Below, piece by piece: positions 1 to 7,674 of a stretch of DNA of 64,000 nucleotides. Location of the stretch: NCBI RefSeq assembly GCF_002567005.1, contig NZ_NUZU01000039.1, positions 124,001-188,000 on the forward strand, in the 5' to 3' direction. The stretch's first letter is position 1, and each line of letters begins with the position of its first letter. The notes under the pieces are model-generated. The model saw nothing but the letters and a program-made list of their open reading frames with translations, had not been told where the DNA came from and did not search any database. The translations under genes were made by a program, and so were the position numbers. The stretch comes from Bacillus sp. AFS073361. GTDB taxonomy: Bacteria > Bacillota > Bacilli > Bacillales > Cytobacillaceae.

Positions 1-622
1 CTTGAATGGACGGACCAACAAATACCCCAACCATTACGAGAATAAATCCGACGGTGGATGTTAATTTTAAGTTGCCAGTTTTTTTATAAGCAATTCCTAC
101 CAACATCGCAATTGGAATGGTTATTCCCACTGAGAATGTTCCCCATGGATTGTGTTCAAGTGCATGAAGAACAACCATAGAAAGACCTGCCATTGTGATC
201 GTAATGATAAAAAGCATCGCAAGTCCCGTACAAAAACCCGCCACAGGCCCCAGTTCGTCTTTCGCAACTTCAGATAAGGATTTTCCCTTTTTCCTCATCG
301 ATGCAAATAGGACAACGGCATCATGGACTGCTCCGCCAATCACTGCCCCAATTAAAAGCCATAATAAACCAGGCAAGTATCCAAATTGTGCTGCAAGGAT
401 GGGACCAACAAGTGGTCCTGCTGCAGCGATGGCGGCAAAGTGATGACCAAATGTTACCCACTTATTGGTTGGAACATAGTCCTTTCCGTCGTTTAATTCA
501 TGTGCCGGTGTCGGCTTTGAATCATCTAATTTTAATACCTTTGCTGCCATGAATGTTCCGTATAAGCGATAGGCAATCATTAAAATACAAATGGAGCCGA
601 TTACAATTGAAACCGCATTCAT
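1..622 (-). CDS. cstA: CstA-family carbon starvation / pyruvate transporter (N-terminal part, cut by window edge)
   Basis: The minus strand reads open from an ATG at 622 to the window edge, about 207 residues. The protein is hydrophobic with several membrane segments, and the early part (MNAVSIVIGSICILMIAYRL, then a VPTNKWVTFGHHFAAIAAAGP stretch split over the next helix) is typical of the CstA family N-terminus. CstA/BtsT proteins are proton-coupled carriers of pyruvate or peptides in the cytoplasmic membrane. An AGGGGG ribosome binding site lies about 9 bases upstream of this ATG. A second ATG at 632 is in another frame. The LytS/LytT pair follows on the same strand side, upstream of the gene, matching the E. 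coli BtsSR-BtsT arrangement, so pyruvate is the favoured substrate (inference). A near-perfect cre site lies upstream. Confidence 0.88.
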   Translation of the reverse strand, partial: MNAVSIVIGSICILMIAYRLYGTFMAAKVLKLDDSKPTPAHELNDGKDYVPTNKWVTFGHHFAAIAAAGPLVGPILAAQFGYLPGLLWLLIGAVIGGAVHDAVVLFASMRKKGKSLSEVAKDELGPVAGFCTGLAMLFIITITMAGLSMVVLHALEHNPWGTFSVGITIPIAMLVGIAYKKTGNLKLTSTVGFILVMVGVFVGPSIQ

Positions 623-671
623 TTAATTTCATCCCCCTACATCCTTTTTCTCTTATCACCATCATACCGAA

Positions 672-686
672 AGAAAACGTTAACAT
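672..686 (-). promoter_or_regulatory. Candidate cre (CcpA) site upstream of cstA
   Basis: AGAAAACGTTAACA on the plus strand matches the TGWAANCGNTNWCA consensus at 13 of 14 positions. It sits about 50 bases upstream of the cstA start, where bound CcpA would block or limit transcription. Catabolite control of a carbon-starvation transporter makes sense biologically. No binding data. Confidence 0.45.
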
Positions 687-749
687 ATGGTTTTCATCCT
701 AAAATGCAAGTTTTTAAGGCTGAAAAACAAGAATAATAGAATGAAATGC

Positions 750-780
750 AAAAAACAGCTTCTTAAAAACCAAGAAGCTG
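750..780 (-). terminator. Terminator overlapping the lytT stop codon
   Basis: On the minus strand a 9-bp perfect stem (CAGCTTCTT / AAGAAGCTG) is followed by six T. The TAA stop codon of the response regulator lies in the loop, so the last codons of the gene form the 5' arm of the stem. Confidence 0.85.
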
Positions 781-1512
781 CTTTAACTCTTTTGTATAGG
801 TTCTGCTTACTGGAACCTTTTCTCCATCCTTCATAATTAAATTGTAGGTAGAATTAAACCATGGCTCAATCTCGACAATGGCATCGACATTAACTAAATA
901 AGCGCGGTGGACACGAATGATGGATGAATGCTTCAACTTCCTTTCGAAAGTGACCAGCGAATCACTGACAGAGTATTTTGTATTCTCTATTGCAATGACT
1001 GTTTTCCCCTCATTTGTACCAATATAGTGTATGTCACTAATGTTTACGATTACAATTTTTTCATCAATTGTAATCGCGAGCTTTTCTGGCCTTTCGTTTC
1101 CAAAATTTTGTCTCTGAGTAAAAATAGGAATTGCTTGTTTGTGATTTTCTATTAGCTTATACAACTTCTCAATCGTTTGTAAGACTCTCTTTTCTTCAAA
1201 AGGTTTTAAGATATAGTCAACAGCATTTAACTCAAAAGCTTGCAGGGCATATTCGTCAAATGCCGTCGCAAAGACAATGAATGGAGGATGATCAAGTCTA
1301 TTTATATGGGCAGCAATTTCGATACCACTTTCATCAGCGAGCTGGATATCTAAAAATATCACATCCAGGTCGAGGTTACTTATTTTTTCTAACGCGCTTT
1401 CAACACCATCCGATTCCCCAACGATCTCAATTTGTTTACTTCGTTTGAGAAGATAGACCAATTCATCTCTTGCTAACGGTTCATCATCCACAACAAAGGC
1501 CTTTAACAACAT
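763..1512 (-). CDS. LytTR-family response regulator
   Basis: 249-residue response regulator. The N-terminal receiver domain has the acidic pocket (VVDDEP), a phospho-acceptor aspartate in VIFLDIQLAD, and the conserved Lys in LKPFEE. The C-terminal half is a LytTR DNA-binding domain (IRVHRAYLVNVDAI, near-terminal VSRTYTKELK). The ATG at 1512 is preceded by a GAGGGGTGAGG ribosome binding site and lies 2 bases after the kinase stop codon, so the two genes are translationally linked. The frame stays open further upstream inside the kinase gene, but that extension has no homology to the family. With the LytS-type kinase it most likely senses an extracellular metabolite and activates the adjacent cstA-type gene, as BtsR/YpdB do in E. 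coli and LytT does at pftAB in B. subtilis (inference from family and position). Confidence 0.9.
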   Translation of the reverse strand: MLLKAFVVDDEPLARDELVYLLKRSKQIEIVGESDGVESALEKISNLDLDVIFLDIQLADESGIEIAAHINRLDHPPFIVFATAFDEYALQAFELNAVDYILKPFEEKRVLQTIEKLYKLIENHKQAIPIFTQRQNFGNERPEKLAITIDEKIVIVNISDIHYIGTNEGKTVIAIENTKYSVSDSLVTFERKLKHSSIIRVHRAYLVNVDAIVEIEPWFNSTYNLIMKDGEKVPVSRTYTKELKQLLGF

Positions 1513-1514
1513 CC

Positions 1515-3266
1515 TCACCCCTCTTTTTGTTGTTGTGTTAACGGTAGTGTAATTGATACTTTCGTTCCTAAATTCAAGTTGCTTTCTATTTGAAAGGAAG
1601 CAGTTTGACCATAAATTTCTTCGATTCGTTTTTTGATATTCCAAAGTGCTGTTCCTGTTCCAGCCGAAGAATCTACTGTTTGGTTTCCCAGGGTACCAAG
1701 CAGTTCTGCTGAGATTCCTTTCCCATTATCTTCAGTAAGCAGGACCATGTTCTCCCCTTCCTGAAAGGCTCGGACCAGTACTGTTCCGTTCTTTGCTTTT
1801 GGAAATGCATAACGAATTGCATTTTCCACTAATGGCTGAAGAGTAAATGGTGGAACGAGCACCCTTTTTAATGCTGGTGCAATATCTAATTCAACATGAT
1901 AACGGTCTGGAAAGCGTGCTTGTTCAATCGTTAGGTAAGCTTCAACATGTTCAAGTTCCTTTTCAAGCGGTATGAGCATTTGCCTAGCCCCCTGAAGATT
2001 ACTTCGGAAGAAGGTACTAAGTTTGATTAATAAACTCCTGGCTTTATCCGCATCTGTTCGAATTAGGCTTGAAATGGTATTAATGGCGTTAAATAAGAAA
2101 TGTGGATGGACTTGTGCTTGCAATGCCTTGATTTCCGCATCTTTTAATAATCTTCTCTGTATTTCCAAATCAGCCATTTCTAATTGGACTGAAAATAGGT
2201 TGCTCAAACCCTCTGCCAGCTCTTGTTCAACCCGGTCAAGTTTACTAGAATCAGTGAAATACAACTTCAAAGTCCCTACTGTTTTACCATGAACCTTAAG
2301 TGGTAATACAATAGCAGCCTGCAAAGGGCAGTGTGGATCAAAACATTGAATTTCGTGCGCAGACTTTGCAATCGTGATTCTACCTTGTTCCAGCACCGTT
2401 TTAGTTAATTCCGTCGCCATGTTTCCTGAAGGAATATGATGATCTGAGCCTGTACCCACATGGGCAAGGACATGGGTCTGGTCTGTAATTGAAATGGCAT
2501 CGGCATTGGTCCAATTAAGAATAATCTCAGCTGCCTTTGTACACGAATCTACATTTAAGCCCTGTCTGAAGAAGGGTAGTGTTTGATTAGCAATATACAA
2601 TGCTTTATGTGTTTGAAGTGCTCTCATTCGCTCTTGCTCTTGGAGAATCTCCTGTATAATTAGTACAAAAAGAAGGGTCCCGAAGCCATTAATCGCAATC
2701 ATTGGGAGGGCAATAACCTCAACTAGATTCACAGCCTCGTTAATGGGGCGTGCTATTAAAAGAATAATTCCCATTTGGGCACATTCCATGAATATTCCCA
2801 TGATTACGGCCTTCCAGGGAGAATTTCCTTCTTGAATCTTAAAACGTTTGCTTAAAAAGCCTGTGACAACTCCCGCCATAAGCGTAGATAAGGCACATGC
2901 CTCAGCTGTAAACCCTCCTAAAGTCAAACGATGGATGCCAGCAATTAAGCCGACCCCAATACCAACAATCGGTCCGCCAAGTAATCCACCAATTGTCACT
3001 CCCATAATTCTGGTATTAGCAATGGCACTTTCATTATCCATATTTGTCAGCCAGTCCTGGGAGGTAATCGTCCCATGTCCTATCTCTACACCTGTATAGT
3101 TGCTTATGACTCCGAAAGCACCGAAAATTGCAATCATCGCTGCTTTAGGGGCAAGTCCATGTTCATTATTTATAATTTGACGGAATGATTTCATCCGTGA
3201 GAGAAGAAACGCTACTATGATAAGAATACCAACACGTTCAAGCATGAGAGGCAATAATTCGATCAT
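1515..3266 (-). CDS. LytS-type sensor histidine kinase (5TM-GAF-kinase)
   Basis: 583 residues. The N-terminal ~200 residues form the multi-helix 5TM-5TMR_LYT sensor. A GAF-like region follows (about 230-350), then the His_kinase phospho-acceptor segment ALQAQVHPHFLFNAINTIS, and an ATPase domain with the N box (PLVENAIRYAF) and G box (DNGKGIS). Start ATG at 3266 follows AAGGTGAGGTACC. It lies directly upstream of the LytTR regulator. LytS/BtsS relatives sense pyruvate; the cstA neighbour supports that role here. The gene is complete with no missing motifs. Confidence 0.9.
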   Translation of the reverse strand: MIELLPLMLERVGILIIVAFLLSRMKSFRQIINNEHGLAPKAAMIAIFGAFGVISNYTGVEIGHGTITSQDWLTNMDNESAIANTRIMGVTIGGLLGGPIVGIGVGLIAGIHRLTLGGFTAEACALSTLMAGVVTGFLSKRFKIQEGNSPWKAVIMGIFMECAQMGIILLIARPINEAVNLVEVIALPMIAINGFGTLLFVLIIQEILQEQERMRALQTHKALYIANQTLPFFRQGLNVDSCTKAAEIILNWTNADAISITDQTHVLAHVGTGSDHHIPSGNMATELTKTVLEQGRITIAKSAHEIQCFDPHCPLQAAIVLPLKVHGKTVGTLKLYFTDSSKLDRVEQELAEGLSNLFSVQLEMADLEIQRRLLKDAEIKALQAQVHPHFLFNAINTISSLIRTDADKARSLLIKLSTFFRSNLQGARQMLIPLEKELEHVEAYLTIEQARFPDRYHVELDIAPALKRVLVPPFTLQPLVENAIRYAFPKAKNGTVLVRAFQEGENMVLLTEDNGKGISAELLGTLGNQTVDSSAGTGTALWNIKKRIEEIYGQTASFQIESNLNLGTKVSITLPLTQQQKEG

Positions 3267-3326
3267 GGTACCTCACCTTTCATCAATACTTCCCTACTAC
3301 TATACCAAAAAATAAACCAATCTTCT

Positions 3327-3776
3327 CTATCGTGTTTTCCCCGTAAAACTCCCATAATAAATATAACATTTTCGATCTTCATCGATCTCTCTTGAATCTA
3401 GGTTGAATTCCAACCATTTTCCATCTCTTTGGATGTAAATAAAATCGGAATGAAGAAGAGTCAGCACTTCTTCATGATTCCACACTTCCTTTTGCTCGAT
3501 AAGAACGGACCCGGTTCTTTGAAGCTCCCTCACCTCAAAACCTATATGTGAATAATTTTTCTCCGTGACATCCGTATAGGCATTTTCTTTTTTTACATAA
3601 AGGACAGTCGTTCCATCAGGATCGATGGCAGTGGCTGTCACCAGATACGTTTCACCTTCTTTCACAAAGTATTCACACGACATTCTTGCTACAGCTTCAC
3701 TCACCGTCAAGTGTTGATAATTCCAAAGGGCAGGAAACTTTTGATATTCGTCATCCTTTCGGTATTCCAACCTCAA
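3327..3776 (-). CDS. Conserved hypothetical cytoplasmic protein (149 aa)
   Basis: No family recognised. The protein is charged and soluble, with no signal peptide or membrane segment, and looks alpha/beta with several aromatic residues. The best start is a TTG at 3776; the upstream GTGAT is only a weak ribosome binding site, so the start is uncertain and the next Met is residue 32. It lies 60 bp upstream of lytS on the same strand, without an obvious terminator between, so it could be co-transcribed with the two-component system. No function is assigned. Confidence 0.6.
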   Translation of the reverse strand: MRLEYRKDDEYQKFPALWNYQHLTVSEAVARMSCEYFVKEGETYLVTATAIDPDGTTVLYVKKENAYTDVTEKNYSHIGFEVRELQRTGSVLIEQKEVWNHEEVLTLLHSDFIYIQRDGKWLEFNLDSREIDEDRKCYIYYGSFTGKTR

Positions 3777-3872
3777 ATTTCATCACGCTTTCTTTTTCTT
3801 TTCATTTTACCATTGTTTTGCCAAGGTTTGCTTTTATAATTAGATTATCAATTAAAAGAGGAGCGTGAAAAA

Positions 3873-4184
3873 GTGAAGAAAACCCAATGGTTAGTGAACG
3901 GTGTCATCACTTCCCTCATAGCCGGCACCCTTTCTGGCTGCTCAAGCGATCGCCCGCCCAAGCCAGACGATAGCACTTGCCGAGACTGGGACTGGGACGA
4001 TGATCAAGGAGTTTGGGAATGTGATGATACCCATTCGTCCCATTATGGTCATTATTTTTATGGAGGAAGTTATTTTCGCAATAAATCATCACTCTTGAAA
4101 TCATCTGCGTATAAGTCCTACAAATCCTCATCAAGCTTTAAAGGTGGTTTCGGAAGTGGTTCTAAGGGTGGATTTGGAGGATAA
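3873..4184 (+). CDS. Small lipoprotein with Gly/Ser-rich tail (YgiB/DUF1190-like position)
   Basis: 103 residues starting at GTG, with GAGGAG 9 bases upstream. The signal peptide ends in a lipobox (LSGC, Cys 23), so the mature protein is probably a membrane-anchored lipoprotein. The middle is Asp/Trp-rich and the tail is Lys/Ser/Gly-rich with SSSFKGGFGSG-type repeats. E. coli YgiB/YjfM (DUF1190), which sit next to YgiC/YjfC, have the same layout of lipobox plus Ser/Gly-rich RGGFG-like tail; sequence identity elsewhere is not evident. Its stop codon is followed 2 bases later by the ATP-grasp gene, whose ribosome binding site is formed by the final Gly codons. It is the first gene of a three-gene operon. 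Confidence 0.7.
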   Translation: MKKTQWLVNGVITSLIAGTLSGCSSDRPPKPDDSTCRDWDWDDDQGVWECDDTHSSHYGHYFYGGSYFRNKSSLLKSSAYKSYKSSSSFKGGFGSGSKGGFGG

Positions 4185-4186
4185 AT

Positions 4187-5422
4187 ATGTCGCAGTATTC
4201 ACTGAAAAGAAGAAGTTTTTATTCGCATTTTCCTACCTTTTGGTCTGATTTATACGAAGGCGAGTACAGCTTATATCACATTTATTCTATTTCTGATGAG
4301 ACCACGAAGCTTTTACATGAGGCGACGGAGCGAATGGGCCACGTTTATTTCAAAACAGCCCAACTATTACGGCGTCTAACAGATGAACAGCTCCTTGAAT
4401 TTGGATTTCCTCCGGCCAGTCTCCCATATTTGAGGTTAAAAAATCTCTATCCTGAAACGGTTATTGGCAGATTCGACTTTGTGTTGACCGAGGATGGCTT
4501 GAAATTATTGGAATTCAACAGTGATACACCGACGTTTATTGTCGAATGTTTTCATATGAACAGACATGTGTGCAAAGAATTTGGTTACTTAGAGCCAAAT
4601 GGCGGCGGAGAGCGACTGCTTTCGTCTGGAATTACACGTGCAGTGCTTGAAGCATCGAAAGAAAAACGGAACCCAAACATTGTGTTCACAGCCCATTCCG
4701 ACCACATCGAGGACTGGAATACCACTCAATATTTAAGCAAATTATGTCAGGTTTCTAATCAGACTATACCATTGTCAGCGCTGCGGATAATGGATGGAAT
4801 TCTTGTTGATGAGGAGGGGATTCCAATTGATGTGTTGTATCGCCAAACCTATCCACTTGAACATCTGATTAACGATCGGGATCCAAGAACAGGAGATTCA
4901 GTTGGAATTGAATTGTTACAATTGGTAAAAAACAGGAAATTATCTTTATTAAATCCTGTTTCTGCCTTTTTGTTGCAGCCCAAGTCAATCCAATGCTTAA
5001 TTTGGGGGCTAGCAGAACAGGGAGCCTATTTTACACCGGAAGAGCAGGCTTGGATTAAGGAATATATGCTTCCGACGTACTTTGAAGCAGAGGCATTTTT
5101 CGGGCAGAGCGCTTATGTTCAAAAACCGACGTTCGGCAGAGAAGGCGACACGGTAACGATATGGGACCAACATGCCAATGTTACTGCTCAAAACTCATTC
5201 CAAACCTATAAAGAGGAAGTTTCAGTTTTTCAACAATATGTCCCTCTCCCTACTGTTACTTTGGAAACAGAAAAGGGAATCGAGGAACTTTCATTAGTAT
5301 TCGGATCTTTTCTAATTGCTGGTAAAGCCAGTTGTATCGGTATTCGGGCTGGCGGAAAAATTACAGGAAATGAATCTTACTTTTTACCAGTAGGAATTCA
5401 AAAACAGGGGGAATGTAAATGA
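4187..5422 (+). CDS. Glutathionylspermidine synthase-like ATP-grasp protein (YgiC/YjfC family)
   Basis: 411 residues, close to the size of E. coli YgiC/YjfC, which are the synthetase half of glutathionylspermidine synthase without the amidase. Family landmarks visible are RFDFVLTEDGLKLLEFNSDTP (metal/ATP site), a Lys-Pro-containing KPTFGREGDTV loop, and a late SLVFGSFLIAGKASCIGIR segment. The predicted activity is ATP-dependent ligation forming an amide between a carboxylate and an amine; the substrate is unknown, because Bacillaceae use bacillithiol rather than glutathione. It is translationally coupled to the downstream DUF350 gene (4-bp ATGA overlap) and preceded by the lipoprotein gene. 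The trio is likely an envelope-associated system. Confidence 0.85.
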   Translation: MSQYSLKRRSFYSHFPTFWSDLYEGEYSLYHIYSISDETTKLLHEATERMGHVYFKTAQLLRRLTDEQLLEFGFPPASLPYLRLKNLYPETVIGRFDFVLTEDGLKLLEFNSDTPTFIVECFHMNRHVCKEFGYLEPNGGGERLLSSGITRAVLEASKEKRNPNIVFTAHSDHIEDWNTTQYLSKLCQVSNQTIPLSALRIMDGILVDEEGIPIDVLYRQTYPLEHLINDRDPRTGDSVGIELLQLVKNRKLSLLNPVSAFLLQPKSIQCLIWGLAEQGAYFTPEEQAWIKEYMLPTYFEAEAFFGQSAYVQKPTFGREGDTVTIWDQHANVTAQNSFQTYKEEVSVFQQYVPLPTVTLETEKGIEELSLVFGSFLIAGKASCIGIRAGGKITGNESYFLPVGIQKQGECK

Positions 5423-5805
5423 CAAATTTCTTATTATATTTAGCCGTCTCAATTGGTCTTTTATTCGTAGGACTGATTCTTATGGAAGTAACCACCAAGG
5501 TTAAGGAGTTTTCCTTAATGGCAAAGGGAAATAAGGCAGCAAGTTATGTCCTTGGGGGAAGACTTCTTGGGCTTGCTATTGTCTTGTATTCTACTGCTGC
5601 TAATTCCATTTCACTTATGGATATGGCGGTATGGGGAGGAATCGGAATTCTGGCCCAGATTGTGGTCTTTTACTTGGCTGAATGGCTGACACCTCGATTT
5701 AATGTCAGTCAAAGCATCGAGGATGATAATCAGGCAGTTGGACTTTTCCTCATGCTACTCTCTGTATCGATTGGTATCGTTATTGCTGGATGTCTAACCT
5801 ATTAA
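5419..5805 (+). CDS. DUF350 (YjfL-type) membrane protein
   Basis: 128 residues with four predicted membrane helices and family-typical segments (LAVSIGLLFVGLILMEV, KGNKAASYVLGGRLLGLAI, and a late NQAVGLFLMLLSVSIGIVIA helix). DUF350 proteins usually occur beside YjfC-type ATP-grasp enzymes and PspA-type envelope stress genes; no PspA gene is in this window. The ATG overlaps the preceding stop codon (ATGA), and a strong terminator follows. Function is unknown; a membrane partner of the ligase is the simplest reading. Confidence 0.85.
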   Translation: MTNFLLYLAVSIGLLFVGLILMEVTTKVKEFSLMAKGNKAASYVLGGRLLGLAIVLYSTAANSISLMDMAVWGGIGILAQIVVFYLAEWLTPRFNVSQSIEDDNQAVGLFLMLLSVSIGIVIAGCLTY

Positions 5806-5806
5806 T

Positions 5807-5832
5807 AAAACGCATCTCGAGGATGCGTTTTT
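5807..5832 (+). terminator. Terminator of the lipoprotein/ATP-grasp/DUF350 operon
   Basis: Stem AACGCATC / GATGCGTT with a 5-base loop, followed by a T run, beginning 2 bases after the stop codon. Confidence 0.9.
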
Positions 5833-5856
5833 CATTATTCCCTTTAACAAAAACAG

Positions 5857-5885
5857 TTGACAATAACTACATATTACTGTAATAT
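5857..5885 (+). promoter_or_regulatory. Strong sigma-A-type promoter of an orphan transcript
   Basis: TTGACA and TAATAT separated by 17 bp. Nothing protein-coding lies downstream on this strand before the convergent peptidase gene, so the product should be a non-coding RNA starting near 5892. Confidence 0.6.
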
Positions 5886-5891
5886 AAATAT

Positions 5892-6230
5892 TTGTGCTTC
5901 ACATTTATGTAACTTGTAATTTATTTGATAACGCAAAGTAAGAATTTTTTTCTGGCATTCTGCTTATGTTTTTAAATAAAAACTTATTCACACTGGATCG
6001 GCTTCGGAGCCGTTAGGATGTAAGAGAGGTAGGGCTTACGTCGTTTAGGTATAAAACCTTCAGGTGGAAAAATAACCGCGGCAAACTTGTTTTTATAAAC
6101 AATGATTATTATATAAGTTTTTACTTGCGATGTTGACAACATGAAGTGCAACCAATCACAAGTTACGATAAGAATTCTTTAATGAATTCAACAAAGAAGG
6201 CAGAGGGATATTCATTCCTCTGCCTTCGAC
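5892..6230 (+). ncRNA. Candidate structured non-coding RNA, family not recognised
   Basis: The gene-free stretch between 5833 and 6250 carries a consensus promoter and ends near a 10-bp GC-rich hairpin (AAGGCAGAGG / CCTCTGCCTT, 6197-6226). The middle (about 5990-6095) is more GC-rich than its flanks and has several small hairpins: CGGC/GCCG closing a TTCGGA loop, GTAAG/CTTAC and AGGT/ACCT. No open frame with a ribosome binding site was found. It was compared by eye with the S-box, T-box, M-box, c-di-AMP, c-di-GMP-I, TPP, lysine, glycine, cobalamin, 6S, RNase P and tmRNA consensus elements, and none fits. It is either a stand-alone small RNA or the relic of a leader. Transcript ends are estimated. 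Confidence 0.4.
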
Positions 6231-6250
6231 CATTTTAATAAAAAGTCCAT

Positions 6251-6278
6251 GAAAAAAGACCTAATTCCAAATCAGGCC
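6251..6278 (-). terminator. Terminator of the C39-like peptidase gene
   Basis: Minus-strand stem GGCCTGATT / AATTAGGTC (two G-T pairs), 3-base loop, then six T, immediately after the stop codon. Confidence 0.85.
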
Positions 6279-6279
6279 C

Positions 6280-7029
6280 TTATTTTTTGATAACAATCGC
6301 TTGTTTCCCCATTTGCTCCCAAGCTTTAATAAAACTCGTTCGATTTAATTTCTGATTTTTTTCCCCATACGGATTGTTAATATAAATATACTTTTCATCG
6401 TATCCCGTAATTACAACACTATGCTCACTAAAGGTTATATTGATTTTCCCCTGCGGAGTATGCCATGTCTGAAAAACAGACACAGGTGCAAAGCTTGATG
6501 TCGTGATAATCCAGACTGGTAACCCTTGACCTACTTCTTCTAAAACTTCATCAAATGAATGATTAGTTAAATTAACTGCCCGATCACCAACGTATTTCTG
6601 CGCAACGTCAAAAACGGGACCATTATAAACCCCTAGTCCTGGACCATTCGCCATATCGCCGACAAACCCTGCATTAGGATTCCCCTTTTTCCCGTTACTA
6701 TAAGTTAATGGGACAGTTTTAACCCTATTAGCTAACTCATTTTTTGTCACTTGTATTCCGTGATAGTTAAGAATCATCGCCAAACTGGTTATTTCACAGC
6801 CATTATATAGTTTCGGTGCGTCCATTTGATTGATTAACGGCACATCCAGTTGGATACTATCAGGCACTTTCGGAGCCTCTTTGGCAAAGAGTGCTAGTGT
6901 CCTTGTTTTTAATGATGCAGCCTGGGTAACTTGTGCTATGGCTGGACGGTCAAACTTTACCTTAAATATCGTTATGCCACTAATCACTATGATGCAGACA
7001 ACGATTAAAGAAATTACAATTTTTTTCAT
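6280..7029 (-). CDS. yvpB: Membrane-anchored C39-like cysteine peptidase (YvpB-like)
   Basis: About 249 residues. An N-terminal hydrophobic signal/anchor (KKIVISLIVVCIIVISGI) is followed by a Peptidase_C39_2-type domain. The catalytic Cys is in NGCEITSLAMIL, the His in EHSVVITGYD, and the Asn/Asp position in YINNPYG. Predicted to act outside the membrane; the substrate is unknown. The start is uncertain. ATG 7029 gives a normal signal peptide, while ATG 7044 adds five residues, and neither has a well-spaced ribosome binding site: the only AAGGA abuts 7044. It is a monocistronic gene with its own terminator. The closest named relative I recognise is B. subtilis YvpB. Confidence 0.78.
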   Translation of the reverse strand: MKKIVISLIVVCIIVISGITIFKVKFDRPAIAQVTQAASLKTRTLALFAKEAPKVPDSIQLDVPLINQMDAPKLYNGCEITSLAMILNYHGIQVTKNELANRVKTVPLTYSNGKKGNPNAGFVGDMANGPGLGVYNGPVFDVAQKYVGDRAVNLTNHSFDEVLEEVGQGLPVWIITTSSFAPVSVFQTWHTPQGKINITFSEHSVVITGYDEKYIYINNPYGEKNQKLNRTSFIKAWEQMGKQAIVIKK

Positions 7030-7171
7030 AAATGAATGTACCATTCCTTGTATTAGTCTTTGCTGGTGATTCTTGTAATATACTATTATATTACCTACTA
7101 AAATAGTTCAACGCAAGAAAGGAAAACATTTTCCAATTTATGATATCCATTGAATCTTAATTTTTTCTTAA

Positions 7172-7203
7172 ATAAAATCCCCTTTAGTTTATAACTAAAA
7201 GGG
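7172..7203 (-). terminator. Terminator of the ThrE-type exporter operon
   Basis: Minus-strand 11-bp stem CCCTTTTAGTT / AACTAAAGGGG with a 3-base loop, followed by ATTTTATTT. Confidence 0.8.
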
Positions 7204-7210
7204 AATTTAT

Positions 7211-7657
7211 TTAGGCTTTCACCCTATGCTGTCTAAATTTTTTCGTTATTTGATTAATTACCTCAGAGAAAACTAATCCGAAGGCGATTGCCCCTGCAAG
7301 CATGAAAACTTTTGCAGCCAATGTAATCGCTGAGTAATAATCATTCTCCACAAAATTCCGCATCGCATCATAAGCCAGACCTCCAGGTACGAGCGGAATA
7401 ATTCCAGCTACACTAAAAATGATTACTGGCGTTTTATAAAACTTTGCTAATTCCTGACTGAGTACAGCTATAAAAATAGTCGCAGCTAATGTAGCTAAAA
7501 TGGCGTTATCTGAGTAGTCTTCTAGAAGAAAATAAATTAACCATCCACCCATTCCGATCAGCCCGCACTTTATTAGTGATTCCTTCGGGGCATTAAAAAG
7601 AATCCCAAAGGCGCCTGTTGCAATAAAACTGGTGATTGCTTGTGCAAGAACAGCCAT
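7211..7657 (-). CDS. Threonine/serine exporter family protein, small subunit (YjjB-like)
   Basis: 148 residues, four or five membrane helices, matching the C-terminal half of ThrE (DUF3815/YjjB type). The GGLAYDAMRNFVENDYYSA segment after an IIPLVPGG motif is characteristic. It starts at ATG 7657 behind an AGGTGA site and lies 17 bp after the YjjP-like gene, forming the usual split ThrE exporter with it. YjjP/YjjB in E. coli export succinate and ThrE exports threonine; the substrate here is not determined by sequence. Confidence 0.85.
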   Translation of the reverse strand: MAVLAQAITSFIATGAFGILFNAPKESLIKCGLIGMGGWLIYFLLEDYSDNAILATLAATIFIAVLSQELAKFYKTPVIIFSVAGIIPLVPGGLAYDAMRNFVENDYYSAITLAAKVFMLAGAIAFGLVFSEVINQITKKFRQHRVKA

Positions 7658-7674
7658 GGTAAATTCACCTCACT

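Noticed and set aside
1513-1644. N-terminal extension of the LytTR regulator
   Set aside because: Lies inside the kinase gene in another frame; a strong ribosome binding site and the receiver domain start at 1512.
5990-6095. Known riboswitch (c-di-GMP-I, c-di-AMP, M-box or S-box) in the orphan RNA
   Set aside because: Fragments such as GGTAGGGC and GTTAGG are reminiscent, but none of the full consensus sets is present.
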